Shown here in pieces: positions 34,375 through 44,717 of a stretch of DNA of 64,000 nt. Source of the stretch: Neurospora tetraspora. Its lineage: Eukaryota > Ascomycota > Sordariomycetes > Sordariales > Sordariaceae. The stretch lies in assembly GCF_033439725.1 (NCBI RefSeq), contig NW_026944386.1:2294001-2358000 (forward strand). Reading direction: 5' to 3'. Under the pieces are notes generated by a model that was given only the letters and a program-made list of their open reading frames with translations, was not told the DNA's origin and did not search any database. Numbering within the stretch: position 1 is the first letter of the stretch; each line of letters begins with the position of its first letter. The position numbers were made by a program, and so were the translations under genes.

Positions 34375-35874
34375 TCAACGGGTGCATGGAACTACATAGT
34401 GGAAAACCCGCTGGTACCAGTGGGTTTCAAGGTCTGCACTCTCAAAGAGACTTCCGTGAGGGGTGTAGGGGTCTCGTAGCAAGAAACTGCTCTGACGGGT
34501 GTAGGGGTCTCGTTCAAAGTGAAATCCCATCAGTTGGTCAACCTCGCGAGAAAAAGAATCCCATGACTTCCTGTCATCTTCTTTGATGGCGCAATAGCTG
34601 CGTCTGATAGCCGGGAGTGCTTGCTGCATCACCGTCCGCAATGGCACTTCATAGTCCACCGTCAAATCCAAATCCCGCATATCGTTTGAGATGGCGAGTA
34701 ACGCAAAGAGATAATCGCGGCGTTCGGTGGCTTGGAAATTGCCATCCACACAAATTTGGAGCCACTGGCCGAAGCTTCTGTGCCCATTTTCCCGTGCTTG
34801 CAAATGTCGAAGTGGAACGCTGGAGCCGGTGATACAAAGGAACTTCGTAAGATCACGATAGTAGTTCCTTAGATGGGTTTCCTTGTACCTCATATGAGGA
34901 ATACACTCGAAGCTCTTGAGCGTATGAAAAGCTCGGTTAAGATCGGTATCGGTAATGGATCGAGACCCGCACCTCACCACCAAGGACCGGGACATATGTA
35001 TCTCCTGCAATATCCATACCCTTCGCCAGTACGACCGATTGCATAGCAGCATGATCGCTTTCATCGTCATCCATGGAGGGTAAGTATCGAATGTCTGCTT
35101 GGGTTCAAGAGGCTCCAAAATGCGGGTGACGAAGCAGCAATGCTTCGGCAATGACAATCGCCCATATTGACTGCATGCCTCGAGAGCGTCAATAGCCAAG
35201 TCGCTGTACCATCCAGCAAGTCCCAGCCAGGCGATAACTAGCGCAGCCTGGCCAAAGATCTTCCCCATTAGCCGCACTTGATGTGGTTTTTCTCCATATT
35301 CTTGCCGTTGGTCGATACATATCGCATCAATCCACAGAGGATAATTGGCAAACTCGCCGGGTGATGCGCGGATTTCTTTTAGGGCTTCGTATAAATTCTT
35401 CCGAGCCCGCAGAGGGTAGCGGCTGTTGATCATAATAACGGGGTCGTGTTGGTCGTCTTGCAATCCCCATTCGTATGATAGGGCTCGGTAACGTGGCTTT
35501 TCTCCGAGTCGAGCAGGAATCATGGTAAGCTCGATTGGATCGTTGGCGTTGGAGCTGGGCAGGAGATAAACCAGGCGGATGGAATCCTCGTGAACTAACT
35601 GTTGATAAGTGTCGCTCGAATTGTTTGAGCTCTTACGCTGTCGGGAGGGGCGATTGCGGTAGAGAGACCGCATTGAAGCGCCAAGATTAGACCAAAAGCC
35701 GGGATCGGAGGCCATTGTTGGTAGCGCTGGCAGGTGTACTGGCGTAATGGCTTCCAATTCTTGGCCTTTCGGAAGATTCTGGGTGCAGCTGTGGGAATAG
35801 AAAAGGTCCAGTGTTGCAATCGGCGAGGATTGATTGTGAGGGATAACATGTTTACCGCCTACTGAGGTAGACAA
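34375..35874 (-). CDS. HET-domain protein (heterokaryon incompatibility type)
   Basis: A single-exon frame of 499 aa. An internal start at 35715 (MASDPGFWSNLG, 446 aa) is just as plausible, because homology begins only at about residue 95. HET signatures are in order: IRLVYLLPSS, PRYRALSYEWG (about 135-145), PLWIDAICIDQ (about 195), HQVRLMGKIFGQAALVIAWLG, then SYWRRVWILQEI, and RRDYLFALLAIS near the end of the domain. HET domains trigger cell death when unlike hyphae fuse, and occur in many paralogues per genome. No second domain such as ankyrin, WD40 or NACHT is attached. The C-terminus carries two short similar phrases beginning RDPYT, encoded by a repeated GGGTGTAGGGGTCTCG on the plus strand. 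Partner and trigger are unknown. Confidence 0.85.
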   Translation of the reverse strand: MSTSVGGKHVIPHNQSSPIATLDLFYSHSCTQNLPKGQELEAITPVHLPALPTMASDPGFWSNLGASMRSLYRNRPSRQRKSSNNSSDTYQQLVHEDSIRLVYLLPSSNANDPIELTMIPARLGEKPRYRALSYEWGLQDDQHDPVIMINSRYPLRARKNLYEALKEIRASPGEFANYPLWIDAICIDQRQEYGEKPHQVRLMGKIFGQAALVIAWLGLAGWYSDLAIDALEACSQYGRLSLPKHCCFVTRILEPLEPKQTFDTYPPWMTMKAIMLLCNRSYWRRVWILQEIHMSRSLVVRCGSRSITDTDLNRAFHTLKSFECIPHMRYKETHLRNYYRDLTKFLCITGSSVPLRHLQARENGHRSFGQWLQICVDGNFQATERRDYLFALLAISNDMRDLDLTVDYEVPLRTVMQQALPAIRRSYCAIKEDDRKSWDSFSREVDQLMGFHFERDPYTRQSSFLLRDPYTPHGSLFESADLETHWYQRVFHYVVPCTR

Positions 35875-36892
35875 TGTTTTTGACAGGGAAAGTCAGCTCA
35901 TGGCTGAATCGTGTAGCACACCTTGGGTTAGGAAAGCTTAGACTGTGTTTGTTTACGTACCTTTTCGTTACAGAAGCGTTCATACACCCTTTTTCATACG
36001 ACAGTCGTACAGAAATGCTCGCGTTTAGCACCATGCCGTATAGAAATGCAATATGTGACCCCCTCATAACAGCCTTGACCAAGCGGATAGAATCCTCATA
36101 TTCAAGTCACTCATACCCATCGTTTGACCATGACTGGTTCAAAACAAGGGAAAGATAGCCAGAGCCTGAGGCCATTTCTCCTGATGAATGTCGAATGGGT
36201 GCTTTGTGTTCCTCCCAAGAATACCTGGAGAAAGTTGAGGGAGAGGGGTAATGTGTCTTGGACTCGGGCAAAACAATACACGAGGTAACATTGCAACGTC
36301 GGACAGAGAGGTCAAGCAGCCAATGGTCGGCTGGGATAACCAACCTCGCGCGGCTAGACCTGCATTCCGTGGTAATTAGGAGGAAAGCAAGGTGAAGGAA
36401 CAGATTCAGCTCCTAAACTACTCGTCAGGGCTAGAAGCGAAAGCGGCCCCGGAGTAGAGCTCTTCAAAAATGGAAATGAACCACGGGAGCTTTCGCGAAT
36501 TCATCGGTAGTCGGGATCATCGTCATCGTCGCGCATCGTGAATCGAGATTGAGGGCGTGATGCTTCGAAAGTCAAGAGGTCGATACATGACCTGCTTGCC
36601 GGCACTTGGGAATTCCCCCTTGGCTGCGGCCTGTGCTGCGCTCAACGTCCAGGTGAGAATGATTACCCAGAATATGTTCAGGTGCTGTGTGCTGACAAGG
36701 GGCTTGGAATAATGTGCCATGACGGTCAACTCACGAGTCATCAAAACGTTCCTACAGTGGTCTCCGGAGGCTATCGAGGTTCCTCTGAACGACGGCTTGC
36801 GCATCCAAATCCTTCCCACCGTCGACGATCTTCTTCGTGCCCGAAAACATCAGTTTGCGGCCTTTGTTGCCTCGGAAGGCTTGCTCGTCGTT
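35875..36892. other. intergenic region
   Basis: About 1 kb between the HET gene start and the glycosyltransferase remnant. A minus-strand frame at 36523-36819 contains one hydrophobic stretch (FWVIILTWTLSAAQAAAKGE). A minus frame at 36770-36890 also looks protein-like, but both are interrupted by stops, so no gene is called. They may be further debris. Confidence 0.4.
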
Positions 36893-38200
36893 TAGGATGA
36901 CGATCCCCTCCATCTAATTCCCAGAGCCAAGCATATCGAGTCAGCGCTCATGCAGCTCGTATGGAAGGACGGCAATGAGGTTGACGACGAGGAGGAGAGT
37001 GCTCCTCCCATGGTGGAACGAATCGTTGAAGTCGATGCGGAGAGCGGCGAGCCGAAACGAGAAAAGCGACCGGTTCACTTGCTCAACACCTATCTCGTCA
37101 GCATCACGCTCTTGATCGTTACAGTATCCCTTAGGTCCGCCTGGAGGCAGCTCGCTATTGAAGTTATGGTTGATGGTGACTTTGTCCGTCTTGCTCTCGT
37201 CGTCCTGGCACCGGTCCAAATCTTCTTCACTCTATTCTTCGCTCAGGTCATTGTCGACTGCTTGGCTCAGATATTTGGACCTATTCAACAGCTCTCGGTC
37301 AACTCAAAGTTTTACTCGGCCAAACTGCCGCCGAGGCTGCAGACCCCTACCCTACCTCACGTTACGGTGCAGTGTCTGTCTACAAAGAAGGCCTCACCGG
37401 TGTCATTGCTCCCACAGTCAAGTCGATCAAGCACGCCATCTCCACGTACGAGCTCCAGGGTGGTGCGGCAAACATGTTTATCAATGATGATGGTCTTTAA
37501 CTGATCTCCGAGGAAGACCGCCAGGAACGAATTGAGTTCTATGCAGACCACAGCATCGGTTGGGTTGCCCGCCCTAGACACGGCGAAAACGGCTTCCAGC
37601 GCCGTAGCAAGTTCAAGAAGGCACCCAACATGAACTTTGCCCTCATGATCTCGTGCAAGGTGGAAGAAAAGCTTAGCCAAATCCAGAGATCCCCGGAATG
37701 GTCCCAGCATGACGAAGCTCAAGCCTGTGAGCGCGCCCTCCAAGAGGTTCTCGAGGAAGATGGCCGTGCCTGGACTGACGGCAATATTCGGATGGGCGAC
37801 TACATTCTCTTGATTGACTCGGATACCCGTGTATCAGCCGACTACTTGCTTGATACTGTCTTGGAGATGGAGCAGTCCTCTGACGTTGGTATCATGCAGT
37901 TCTCATCGGGTGCTATGCAGGTTGTCCACACGTATTTTGAGAACGGTATCACCTTCTTCACCAATCTGATTTCCAGCGCTATTCGGTATACCGTCTCCAA
38001 CGGCGATGTTGCTCCCTTCGTTGGTTACAACGCCATTCTTCGTTGGTCTGCCATCCAGCAAGTCTCGTACGGGGATGAAGATGGCTACGAGAAGTTATGG
38101 TCCGAGAGTCACGTGTCGGAGGATTTCGACATAGCTCTACGATTGTAGTGTAACGATTATATTATCCGTCTTCCTCCGTGAGAAATATTTCTAATGACGA
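36893..38200 (+). pseudogene. family-2 glycosyltransferase (polysaccharide/chitin synthase-like) pseudogene
   Basis: Reading three adjoining segments gives a recognisable integral-membrane GT2: VHLLNTYLVSITLLIVTVSL and a second helix (VLAPVQIFFTLFFAQVIVDC), then the substrate part with VYKEGLTGVIAP, FINDDG, ILLIDSDTR and SHVSEDFD. These are the DxD-like and ED residues of processive GT2 enzymes. Damage seen: a TAG at 36893, a one-base frame slip around 37373-37379, a TAA at 37498 inside the NDDGL segment, and a TAG at 38146. Protein-like reading (CNDYIIRL) continues past the last stop. The two stops within conserved sequence each fit Gln CAA or CAG changed to TAA or TAG, the C-to-T direction expected of RIP. 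The C-terminal membrane helices and the QxxRW region are not found. It resembles the fungal GT2 type needed for hyphal growth on surfaces; the exact subfamily is uncertain. Confidence 0.75.
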
Positions 38201-38495
38201 AGTTGGACAATTGAATACGTGTAAGGGAAAAGCAGCCTCGCCGCGCGTGCTTTGAAGTTATTTGTCAAAGCTGTTTAGTATCCGTAGGTTCCCAGGACTG
38301 CAGGTAGAGCCACAAGTGACAAATAGGCAGTTAACAGAAACTGTAAAAATGGGCAAGGTAAACAGATGGTGAATTACCACTAACACTCTGTCTCCATCGC
38401 ACCGCCCAAGCCATTGGGATCTTCAGCACCAAGACAATCAACCCGCTGACGCGGGATTCCATTTTGTACATCCATCAGCCCAACCACTTACTCCC
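38201..38495. other. intergenic spacer
   Basis: A spacer between the GT2 remnant and the 3' end of the minus-strand membrane-protein gene. Nothing is recognised, and the downstream GT2 sequence is absent. Confidence 0.5.
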
Positions 38496-39731
38496 TCACT
38501 CCTCCATGTCCCCCATTCTCCCTCTCCCCAGCGTCCCCATCCCCGTCCCCGTCCCCGACCTCCCGGTCTCCAGATGCAACCCACTCCAGGTCCTTCCGAG
38601 CCTCTGGCTCCTCTGGACTTCAAACCTCCTTGTCCTCACCAAATTCCACACAAACAACACCACCATGTACGTAAAAATCAGCACCATGGCACTAATCGGC
38701 CCCAAGATCGAAAACACCGCAAACCCATAACTCGCCCTCTTAAATGCCTCCTCTTCCCCAAGTGCGGTATCCAACCCGACCTGCATCCCCGACAGAACCA
38801 CCACAATCCACGCCGTCCCGCCTATAACCCACGCGCTGTTTTGCACGATAAACTGCCCATATGAAGTCCATATAGCCATGAACCCCAGCGACAAAGGCCC
38901 CCGCGTGAACATGTAAATGAGGTTAAGTCGGTTCAGTCGTAATTCGCCGTAGATGAACCGAACGGCGATGTTCTTGTATATCGCGTCTGGCGAGGCGAGC
39001 AGCTCGTCCACGAAGAGACGCCATTGATCCCAGGTTACTTCGCGTGGGAGGAGGCCCTTGACGGTAGCGAGATCAAAGTCGCTCTCCCTTTGCACCAGAC
39101 CAACATAACTGAACAAAAACCCAAGCGCTGCTTGCCGGCTTTCGCATCGTTTGCATACCCCCGCGTCATCCTTCTTTTGTGCTTTGTCGTTTGCTTCCCG
39201 GTCTCTTTCCCGTTCCCCATCACTCAGCGCCACCACTGCTCCTCGACAGCCCCCCTCGCCTTTACATGTCAACTCCCTTGTCCAAAACTCCCTCGTAAAC
39301 AAAAACTTGCTGACAGGCTTCAGAAACACCCTGCCTCCTCCCCATACTAAGTGTTGCTCGAGCTTTTCAGTGACTATCGGCTCCCGATTCATAAGCACTT
39401 GTTGGTGCAAAGGGTGGGGCGGTACCGGACGCCCGGCTAGCCATAGCAGATGGCGAATGGAGTGTAGCCGGGAGAGGTCGAATTCGCGGGCGATAAAAGA
39501 GGGCGAAGGGCCTTTGTAAAGCGATTCGATGTCGTCGATTGCTTCATGAGGGCGGGTGTTGCGGTGCGAGGCTGGGAAGAAGTGTGTGTAGGATGTTGAG
39601 GAGGGAGGGTTGGTAGTGGAATAGATGGTGGAGTGGGTGGTAAAGGAGAGGGGAAAGAGGGCTGTTTGGGAAGGAGTTGATGATACCTGATAGGATGGAC
39701 TGTTAATTCTCGGCGAGGACATGGACGTCAA
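38496..39731 (-). CDS. fungal two-helix membrane protein (DUF6601-like)
   Basis: A single-exon, 411-aa protein starting MTSMSSPRINSP. The first 60 residues are Ser/Thr-rich. The conserved core begins ESLYKGPSPSFIAREFDLSR (about 68-87) and continues HLLWLAGRPVPPHPLHQQ and KPVSKFLFTREFW. A charged insertion with CKRCESRQAALG follows, then VTWDQWRLFVDELL. Two strong hydrophobic helices lie at about 295-325 (YGQFIVQNSAWVIGGTAWIV) and 345-372 (FSILGPISAMVLIFTYMVVL). The tail is Arg/Gly-rich. I associate this pattern with an uncharacterised ascomycete family (DUF6601), but only from memory of the core motif. Function is unknown. It looks intact amid damaged neighbours. Confidence 0.7.
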   Translation of the reverse strand: MTSMSSPRINSPSYQVSSTPSQTALFPLSFTTHSTIYSTTNPPSSTSYTHFFPASHRNTRPHEAIDDIESLYKGPSPSFIAREFDLSRLHSIRHLLWLAGRPVPPHPLHQQVLMNREPIVTEKLEQHLVWGGGRVFLKPVSKFLFTREFWTRELTCKGEGGCRGAVVALSDGERERDREANDKAQKKDDAGVCKRCESRQAALGFLFSYVGLVQRESDFDLATVKGLLPREVTWDQWRLFVDELLASPDAIYKNIAVRFIYGELRLNRLNLIYMFTRGPLSLGFMAIWTSYGQFIVQNSAWVIGGTAWIVVVLSGMQVGLDTALGEEEAFKRASYGFAVFSILGPISAMVLIFTYMVVLFVWNLVRTRRFEVQRSQRLGRTWSGLHLETGRSGTGTGMGTLGRGRMGDMEE

Positions 39732-40607
39732 GTGGAAGTGAATGATGAGGATGGCAATGGGTAGGACGTACTGTTCTGTATGTCATTTGGATTTGAGGTT
39801 TGGAACTGTCGGAGGATGTTATCCGGTTTGGACTTGAAGGGGGGTTTTGGTCCATGTCCGGCTCAGGAGTTATCGCGTTTATGGTGATGATGATCGTACT
39901 TGCGGCGTTGGTATTTCGTGCCGTTTCCCGTCTTCAGTCGGTGGTAGCTACGTCGATGTAGTTGCAATAGAACTTCAACTGCGCGGTTGATGCTTTTATA
40001 AAAGTAAGAAAATATATAGATAGAGCGTAATACCAAAAGAAAAATAAAAAGATCCCCTTCAAATACCCTCCATTACCCGCGCAACAGGACCTCCAGCCCA
40101 TTAAAGTTTAATTCATTGCCTAAAGCCCATCGCGCTATCATTTCAACTACAGCAGCAGATGCACCATAGGGCACAACCAATCCTCCAAGTCTCAAATCGC
40201 TAACCTACTGGCGCCGTTGGTAGGCCAACCAAAAGTGTACCTAACCGAGCTAGTCTCGATGGTTACATACACCCAATCAAAGGCTCCAGCCTAGCACATA
40301 AGCCAAGTCAACATTGGGGGCACCAAACCCCTCATATCTAACCCCTCAGATCGAGATATCGACTTTTAACACCAAGCATTTGAGCCTCTGCCTACGAGAA
40401 GCGATCGGTATCAAACACTCCATCTGCGCTATCAAACATTTTATGTACGCTATTAAACACAAAGGCCAAAGCAATATCCACTTGGGAGTAACCCCGCTAA
40501 CGTTTGTCAAAGGGCAATACGCAATATCCGCCGTACGGGTATATACTAGTACCATTCTCAGTCGTGGCCGTACAAGCTCCTCTCCCGGTAGCCGAACCTT
40601 GATTACC
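39732..40607. other. intergenic region upstream of the NLR gene
   Basis: A divergent promoter region of about 880 bases with an AT-rich patch at 40000-40060. The NLR frame is open through its last 290 bases from an ATG at 40314, but that part reads low-quality sequence with loosely repeated words (ATCAAACA at about 40410-40460). It is treated as leader. Confidence 0.5.
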
Positions 40608-43600
40608 ATGGACGTTAATGAAGGCATTTCTTTGGCGGTATGGACCACTGTCTTATGTCTTTTTGTCTGTGCGACCGCCGCTTGGCTTTGGTTCTATGCG
40701 CCAGCGGGTTCCGGTACCGCACCGTCGTCTCTAGCGAAGCCTGCTTCAGATTCTACACGATCCACGCAGCGAGGCGTCCATCTCAATCAAGTCAACAAGG
40801 ACAATGGAGACACCGACATTGACATTATTGCTATCCATGGCCTCGATACAAAATCACCGGATACGTGGACATGGCGGGATCGGCGGAATCCCAACGTTAG
40901 CGTCAATTGGCTAGCCGATTTGCTCCCGGTCGACGTAGAAAAGGCACGTATCTTTACATTGGACTGGCCTGCCGACCTACTTCAACCGTCAGATTTAGTC
41001 CCGAAGCTTGATGACGAGATCGTTACGCTCCTAATTGATGGCATCGACAGAGAACTCTTGGCAAAGAACAAGACAAGAGACAGACCGATCCTCTTTATCG
41101 CTTCTTGTCTTGGGGGGATCATCTTAATGAGGGCTCTCACAACCCCCCCCAATCATGAATGCACCACGAGCTGTCATTGCCTCAGGAAAGCAACACGTGG
41201 CATTATCTTCCTCGCTACCCCGTTCCGAGGGACTTCGTTCCAAGAGGTAGCTCACTGGGCAGATCCAGGTCTGACCGCATGGGCATTAATCCGCGACCGA
41301 AAAGTGAGCAAGTTACTCGATAGTGTGAAAGGATCGACCTTTGAGCTTGAAGAACTCGTACGCACGTTCACACGATTCTGTCAGCATCCGAACTGGCCCT
41401 TTCTAGTATTCAACTTTTATGAACTCGGAATGACGAGTCTGTGGCGCAAGATATTCCCTTGGTTACCTACTTTGTTCTTCAAAGGAAAACCGGTAAGAAA
41501 TTCTAAGTACTAGTGTCCCCCGCGCTATAACTAACGCTTGCCAGCTGGTTGGGAGGTCCTCAGCAACACTAGACATCGTCTTAGAGTCACTACCACTCGA
41601 TCGGACCCATGGTCTGATGAACAAGTTCGGCAGCCGTGGATGCGCAGATTACAAGAAGGTTGCTGGAAAAATCAACGAGTTTATTGGAAAGATCCGTGAA
41701 GGAACGCCCCTCGCGCAAGCAGATGCCTGGATACGTGAGAAGTGCTATACTGAGGATAGGCTCAAGATTGAGCGGCTCTCAGGCACGAAACTGCCGATGG
41801 ATCAGTGTTACATCAATCTTTTCATTATAGAGCGGACCGGCGAAGATAAAGACCGTTCGAACAAGAAATCAGCAAAAGAGTCGGTGTCGCAATCTTCCCC
41901 GTTTTCACTCACCGCTCGACTGAAGGTAGAAACGCCAGACGGGACAATTCAAGCCTACTTACCATCGCTCTTCAAGGAACGCGAAGGACCTGACGGTCGC
42001 AAAACGCAACCAAGAAGAATCTTTATTCGAGGACGCGCCGGAGCAGGGAAGACTACTCTGTGTAAGAAGATTGTCTATTCGTTTATGCATGGCGAATGGC
42101 CCGAATGGACTGAATTATTCGACCGTGTACTGTGGGTGCCTCTGCGGAATCTAAAGCTGGAAGAAAGACGACGCCAGGCCGGATACAACTTCCTCCACCT
42201 CTTTAGTCATGAATATTTTTCTAGGCCGAAGAGCAGAAAGGACCTCGCCGAAGTATTGTCCGATACATTGTTTGGTGTACCGGGGAAGAGGAGCAGGACT
42301 CTGTTTCTCCTCGACGGCTTAGACGAGGTATCGCAGGACTTGAGCGAAGGCGATATGTCCGGCTTCCTCAATGAGCTGCTAGAGCAGCCGAACGTCATCA
42401 TCACGTCCCGGCCATACGGCAAGCCTCCGGCTGGCCTGGATCTTGAGTTGAAGACGATTGGGTTCTACCCAAAACAAGTGAAGGACTATATCAAAATGGC
42501 TTTCAACGACCAAGAAACAGCTAACCGCGCTCAGTCGTTTCTTAAAAGTCGTAGCTTTATCCAAGGCCTTATGCGGATCCCAGTTCAGCTAGATGCGCTC
42601 TGTTTCGCCTGGGACAACAAAAACGTCAATGACAGCTCGAAGCTTGACACTATGACGGACGTTTACCGAGCCATCAACCAAAGTCTATGGAAGAAGGATA
42701 TCCCGCGGTTGGAAAAGAAGCACGACGACAAGCTAATAACAGCAGCTCGCATCCAACAGGCTGATCGGACCGAAGTTGAAAATCACGTTCTAAAGGAGAT
42801 TTTGTTTCTGGAAAGCCTTGCTTTTACTGGACTGCAGAATGACATAATTGAATTCGAATCAGAACATCTCGGCCAAATATCCGACCGCTTTGTCCGCGAT
42901 ATTTCACCCAGTATGACAGTGCCGTGCCTCTCCTTTCTCCGAACATCAGATTCACCGGCGAAATTTAGCAACCAAACCTATCACTTTCTACATCTGACCT
43001 ATCAAGAGTACTTTGCGGCTCGGTATTTTGTACGGCAGTGGAAGACTAATAAGCCCCTCGAATACCTGGCACTCCACGGTCGGAAGAATGAAAATAATAC
43101 TTCTACCACGGCTATGCAGTTTCTTCGCAAGAACAAATACGCGGCCCGTTACGACATTTTATGGCGCTTTGTTGCCGGCTTGCTTGACGCCGAGGGCAAG
43201 GCAGAGGGGTTTTTCCATGCGATCGAGGACGAACCGCATGATTTGTTAGGTCCTACGCACCAACGGCTGGTTATGCATTGTTTGAGCGAAGTGTCAACCG
43301 AGATGTCACTGCGAAAGAGGCTGGAAGTCAAGCTAAAAGAGTGGCTACTCTTTGAATACAAATTCACAGGCAAAACACGTCTAGCAAGCGAGGCGGAATT
43401 TCCAGAGTCAGCTTTGTTGGACACCATGCAAGAAGTAGGGATCGATGAAAAGATCAGAATTTTGAAGTCGGTAGCAATACGACCAACGATCCCGCCATCC
43501 ATCGTCATTCTGGTTACTTCTTGGCTGGAAGACGGCGAATTTATAACCGGGAAAAAGGATGTCTTACTTGCCTTGCAAGCCCAGTCCAGCTTATCCAACG

Positions 43601-44112
43601 AGCTCCTTGCTGCTGTAGTAGCACGTCTAGAAGACGATGACTGGAGTGTTAGACCGGCTGCCTTAGGTGTCTTGCAAGCCCAGTCTAGCTTATCCAATGA
43701 GCTCCTTACGGCTGTAATAGTACGTCTAGGAGACAAGAATGGGGGTGTTAGATGGGCTGCCTTAGGTGTCTTGCAAGCCCAGTCTAGCTTATCCGATGAG
43801 CTCCTTACGGCTGTAGTAGCACGTTTAGGAGACAAGGATTGGGATGTTAGGAAGGCTGCCTTACGTGTCTTGCAAGCCCAGTCCAGTTTGTCTGACGACC
43901 TTCTTAATGGGCCGTTTGTTGAACCGTTGTTCAAATTTCTCTTGCGAGGTAGCTTTGATGAGCAGTGGAGTTGGTATGTTATAGATAAGACATCTTGCAT
44001 TAACATGCCAGAATGGGTTGGAAGGACTAGCATTGATAATGGAAAGGAGTTTATGAACATGGTGACGAGAGCAAGGGATTCCATCTACGGGTGTGACGAA
44101 CGGCAGGTCTGA
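40608..44112 (+). CDS. NLR-like protein: TM + alpha/beta hydrolase-like + NACHT + HEAT-like repeats
   Basis: Exons 40608-41492 and 41545-44112 (GTAAGA..GCCAG, CTAAC branch) give 1150 aa. The start MDVNEGISLAVWTT is chosen because a hydrophobic helix follows at once (8-30). Residues 68-290 resemble the hydrolase domain of fungal NLRs (DIIAIHGLDTKSPDTWTWRD; IFLATPFRGTSFQEVAHWAD). The nucleophile elbow reads ASCLGG, with Cys167 where GHSLGG has Ser. NACHT: Walker A GRAGAGKTT (458-466), Walker B LFLLDGLDE (548-556), then NVIITSRPYG and FLHLTYQEYFAARYF. Residues about 967-1100 hold four copies of a 33-aa HEAT-like unit (ALGVLQAQSSLSNELLTAVV), nearly identical at DNA level. The last codons (CDERQV) and the stop lie in an LTR, so the original C-terminus is lost. 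NLRs of this type mediate non-self recognition; that role here is inference. Confidence 0.85.
43561..43915 (+). repeat. 99-bp tandem repeats encoding HEAT-like units
   Basis: The phrase TTGCAAGCCCAGTC recurs at about 43573, 43672, 43771 and 43870, exactly 99 bases apart. That gives 33-residue units, with variation concentrated in a few positions (DDDWSVRPA, DKNGGVRWA, DKDWDVRKA). The fourth copy decays after about 45 bases. High identity suggests recent unequal exchange. Confidence 0.85.
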
Positions 44113-44483
44113 TCTGCCTAAATGGGATAGCTGAAGGTAAAGACTATCAGGTGCTGTTCGGTATAGCCAAAAGGTATAAAATGAGTATCGCTTGCGAATT
44201 ATAGATACTATTCTCGGTGGTGAACAACCTTTATTGCTTACTGCAGAATTATCTGGTTAGCTGGGTCTTCTTGTCCTTTTTATAGCTGTGAGTCATTCGG
44301 GTACATCGAGCTTGCGATCGGATCGTTTCGTTCTTAGTAGTTTGGAATCATTCTCATATAGGCTTGTTCTAGCTGAGGATGCTTCTTAGTAGGTTGGGAT
44401 CGTTCCCATGTAGAATGGTTCTAGCTAGCTTTGGCACACACCAAACCAAACCTTATCAGCCTCTTTTTGTGTTAATTGTAACA
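44092..44483 (-). mobile_element. divergent solo LTR (minus orientation)
   Basis: Read on the minus strand it begins TGTTACAATTAAC and ends GTTCGTCACA. The last 76 bases are about 85 percent identical by eye to the end of the LTR at 46143-46554 (shared: CTGATAGTCTTTACC, CAGCTATCCCA, GGCAGATCAGA). A TATAAAAAG box sits mid-element at about 44283. The flanking five bases differ (ACGGG versus CATCT), so there is no target-site duplication; deletion or recombination after insertion is likely. Its left edge ends the NLR frame and its right edge interrupts the small gene at 44425-44717. Confidence 0.75.
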
Positions 44484-44717
44484 CATCTGTGACAAATCTA
44501 AAAAGGGTTAGTACGCAATATCAAAGAAAACAGCAAAATGATAAGGTACATACCTATTCCATAGACACCACGCGCGTTCTCGCTCGGCTTTGGTCTTCTT
44601 ACAAAGCGAACGCTCATGTGTTGTTACCGTAAATTCGTCGACGTCGGCAAATGCTCTTCTTTTCCGTTCTTCGTCGTCGGGTACAGTCGGCGGTATCGGC
44701 GGTTTTTGTAGCTCCAT
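44425..44717 (-). pseudogene. small truncated gene running into the LTR (FluG-domain/recombinase-like start)
   Basis: Exons 44717-44554 and 44497-44425, with a GTATGT donor, CTAAC branch and TTTAG acceptor, could encode 78 aa. The first exon reads MELQKPPIPPTVPDDEERKR, then FTVTTHERSLCKKTKAERER and AWCLWNR. The style resembles the N-terminus of fungal FluG-domain proteins, which derive from crypton-type tyrosine recombinases; this is a weak match from memory. All but four residues of exon 2 lie inside the LTR (VLQLTQKEADKVWFG), so the natural continuation is missing. It is best seen as a gene cut off by the LTR. A short chimeric protein is possible. Confidence 0.4.

Noticed and set aside
36523-36819. 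A minus frame with one hydrophobic segment next to the GT2 pseudogene
   Set aside because: 98 codons, one helix, no homologue recognised and interrupted beyond. It could be debris of another gene.
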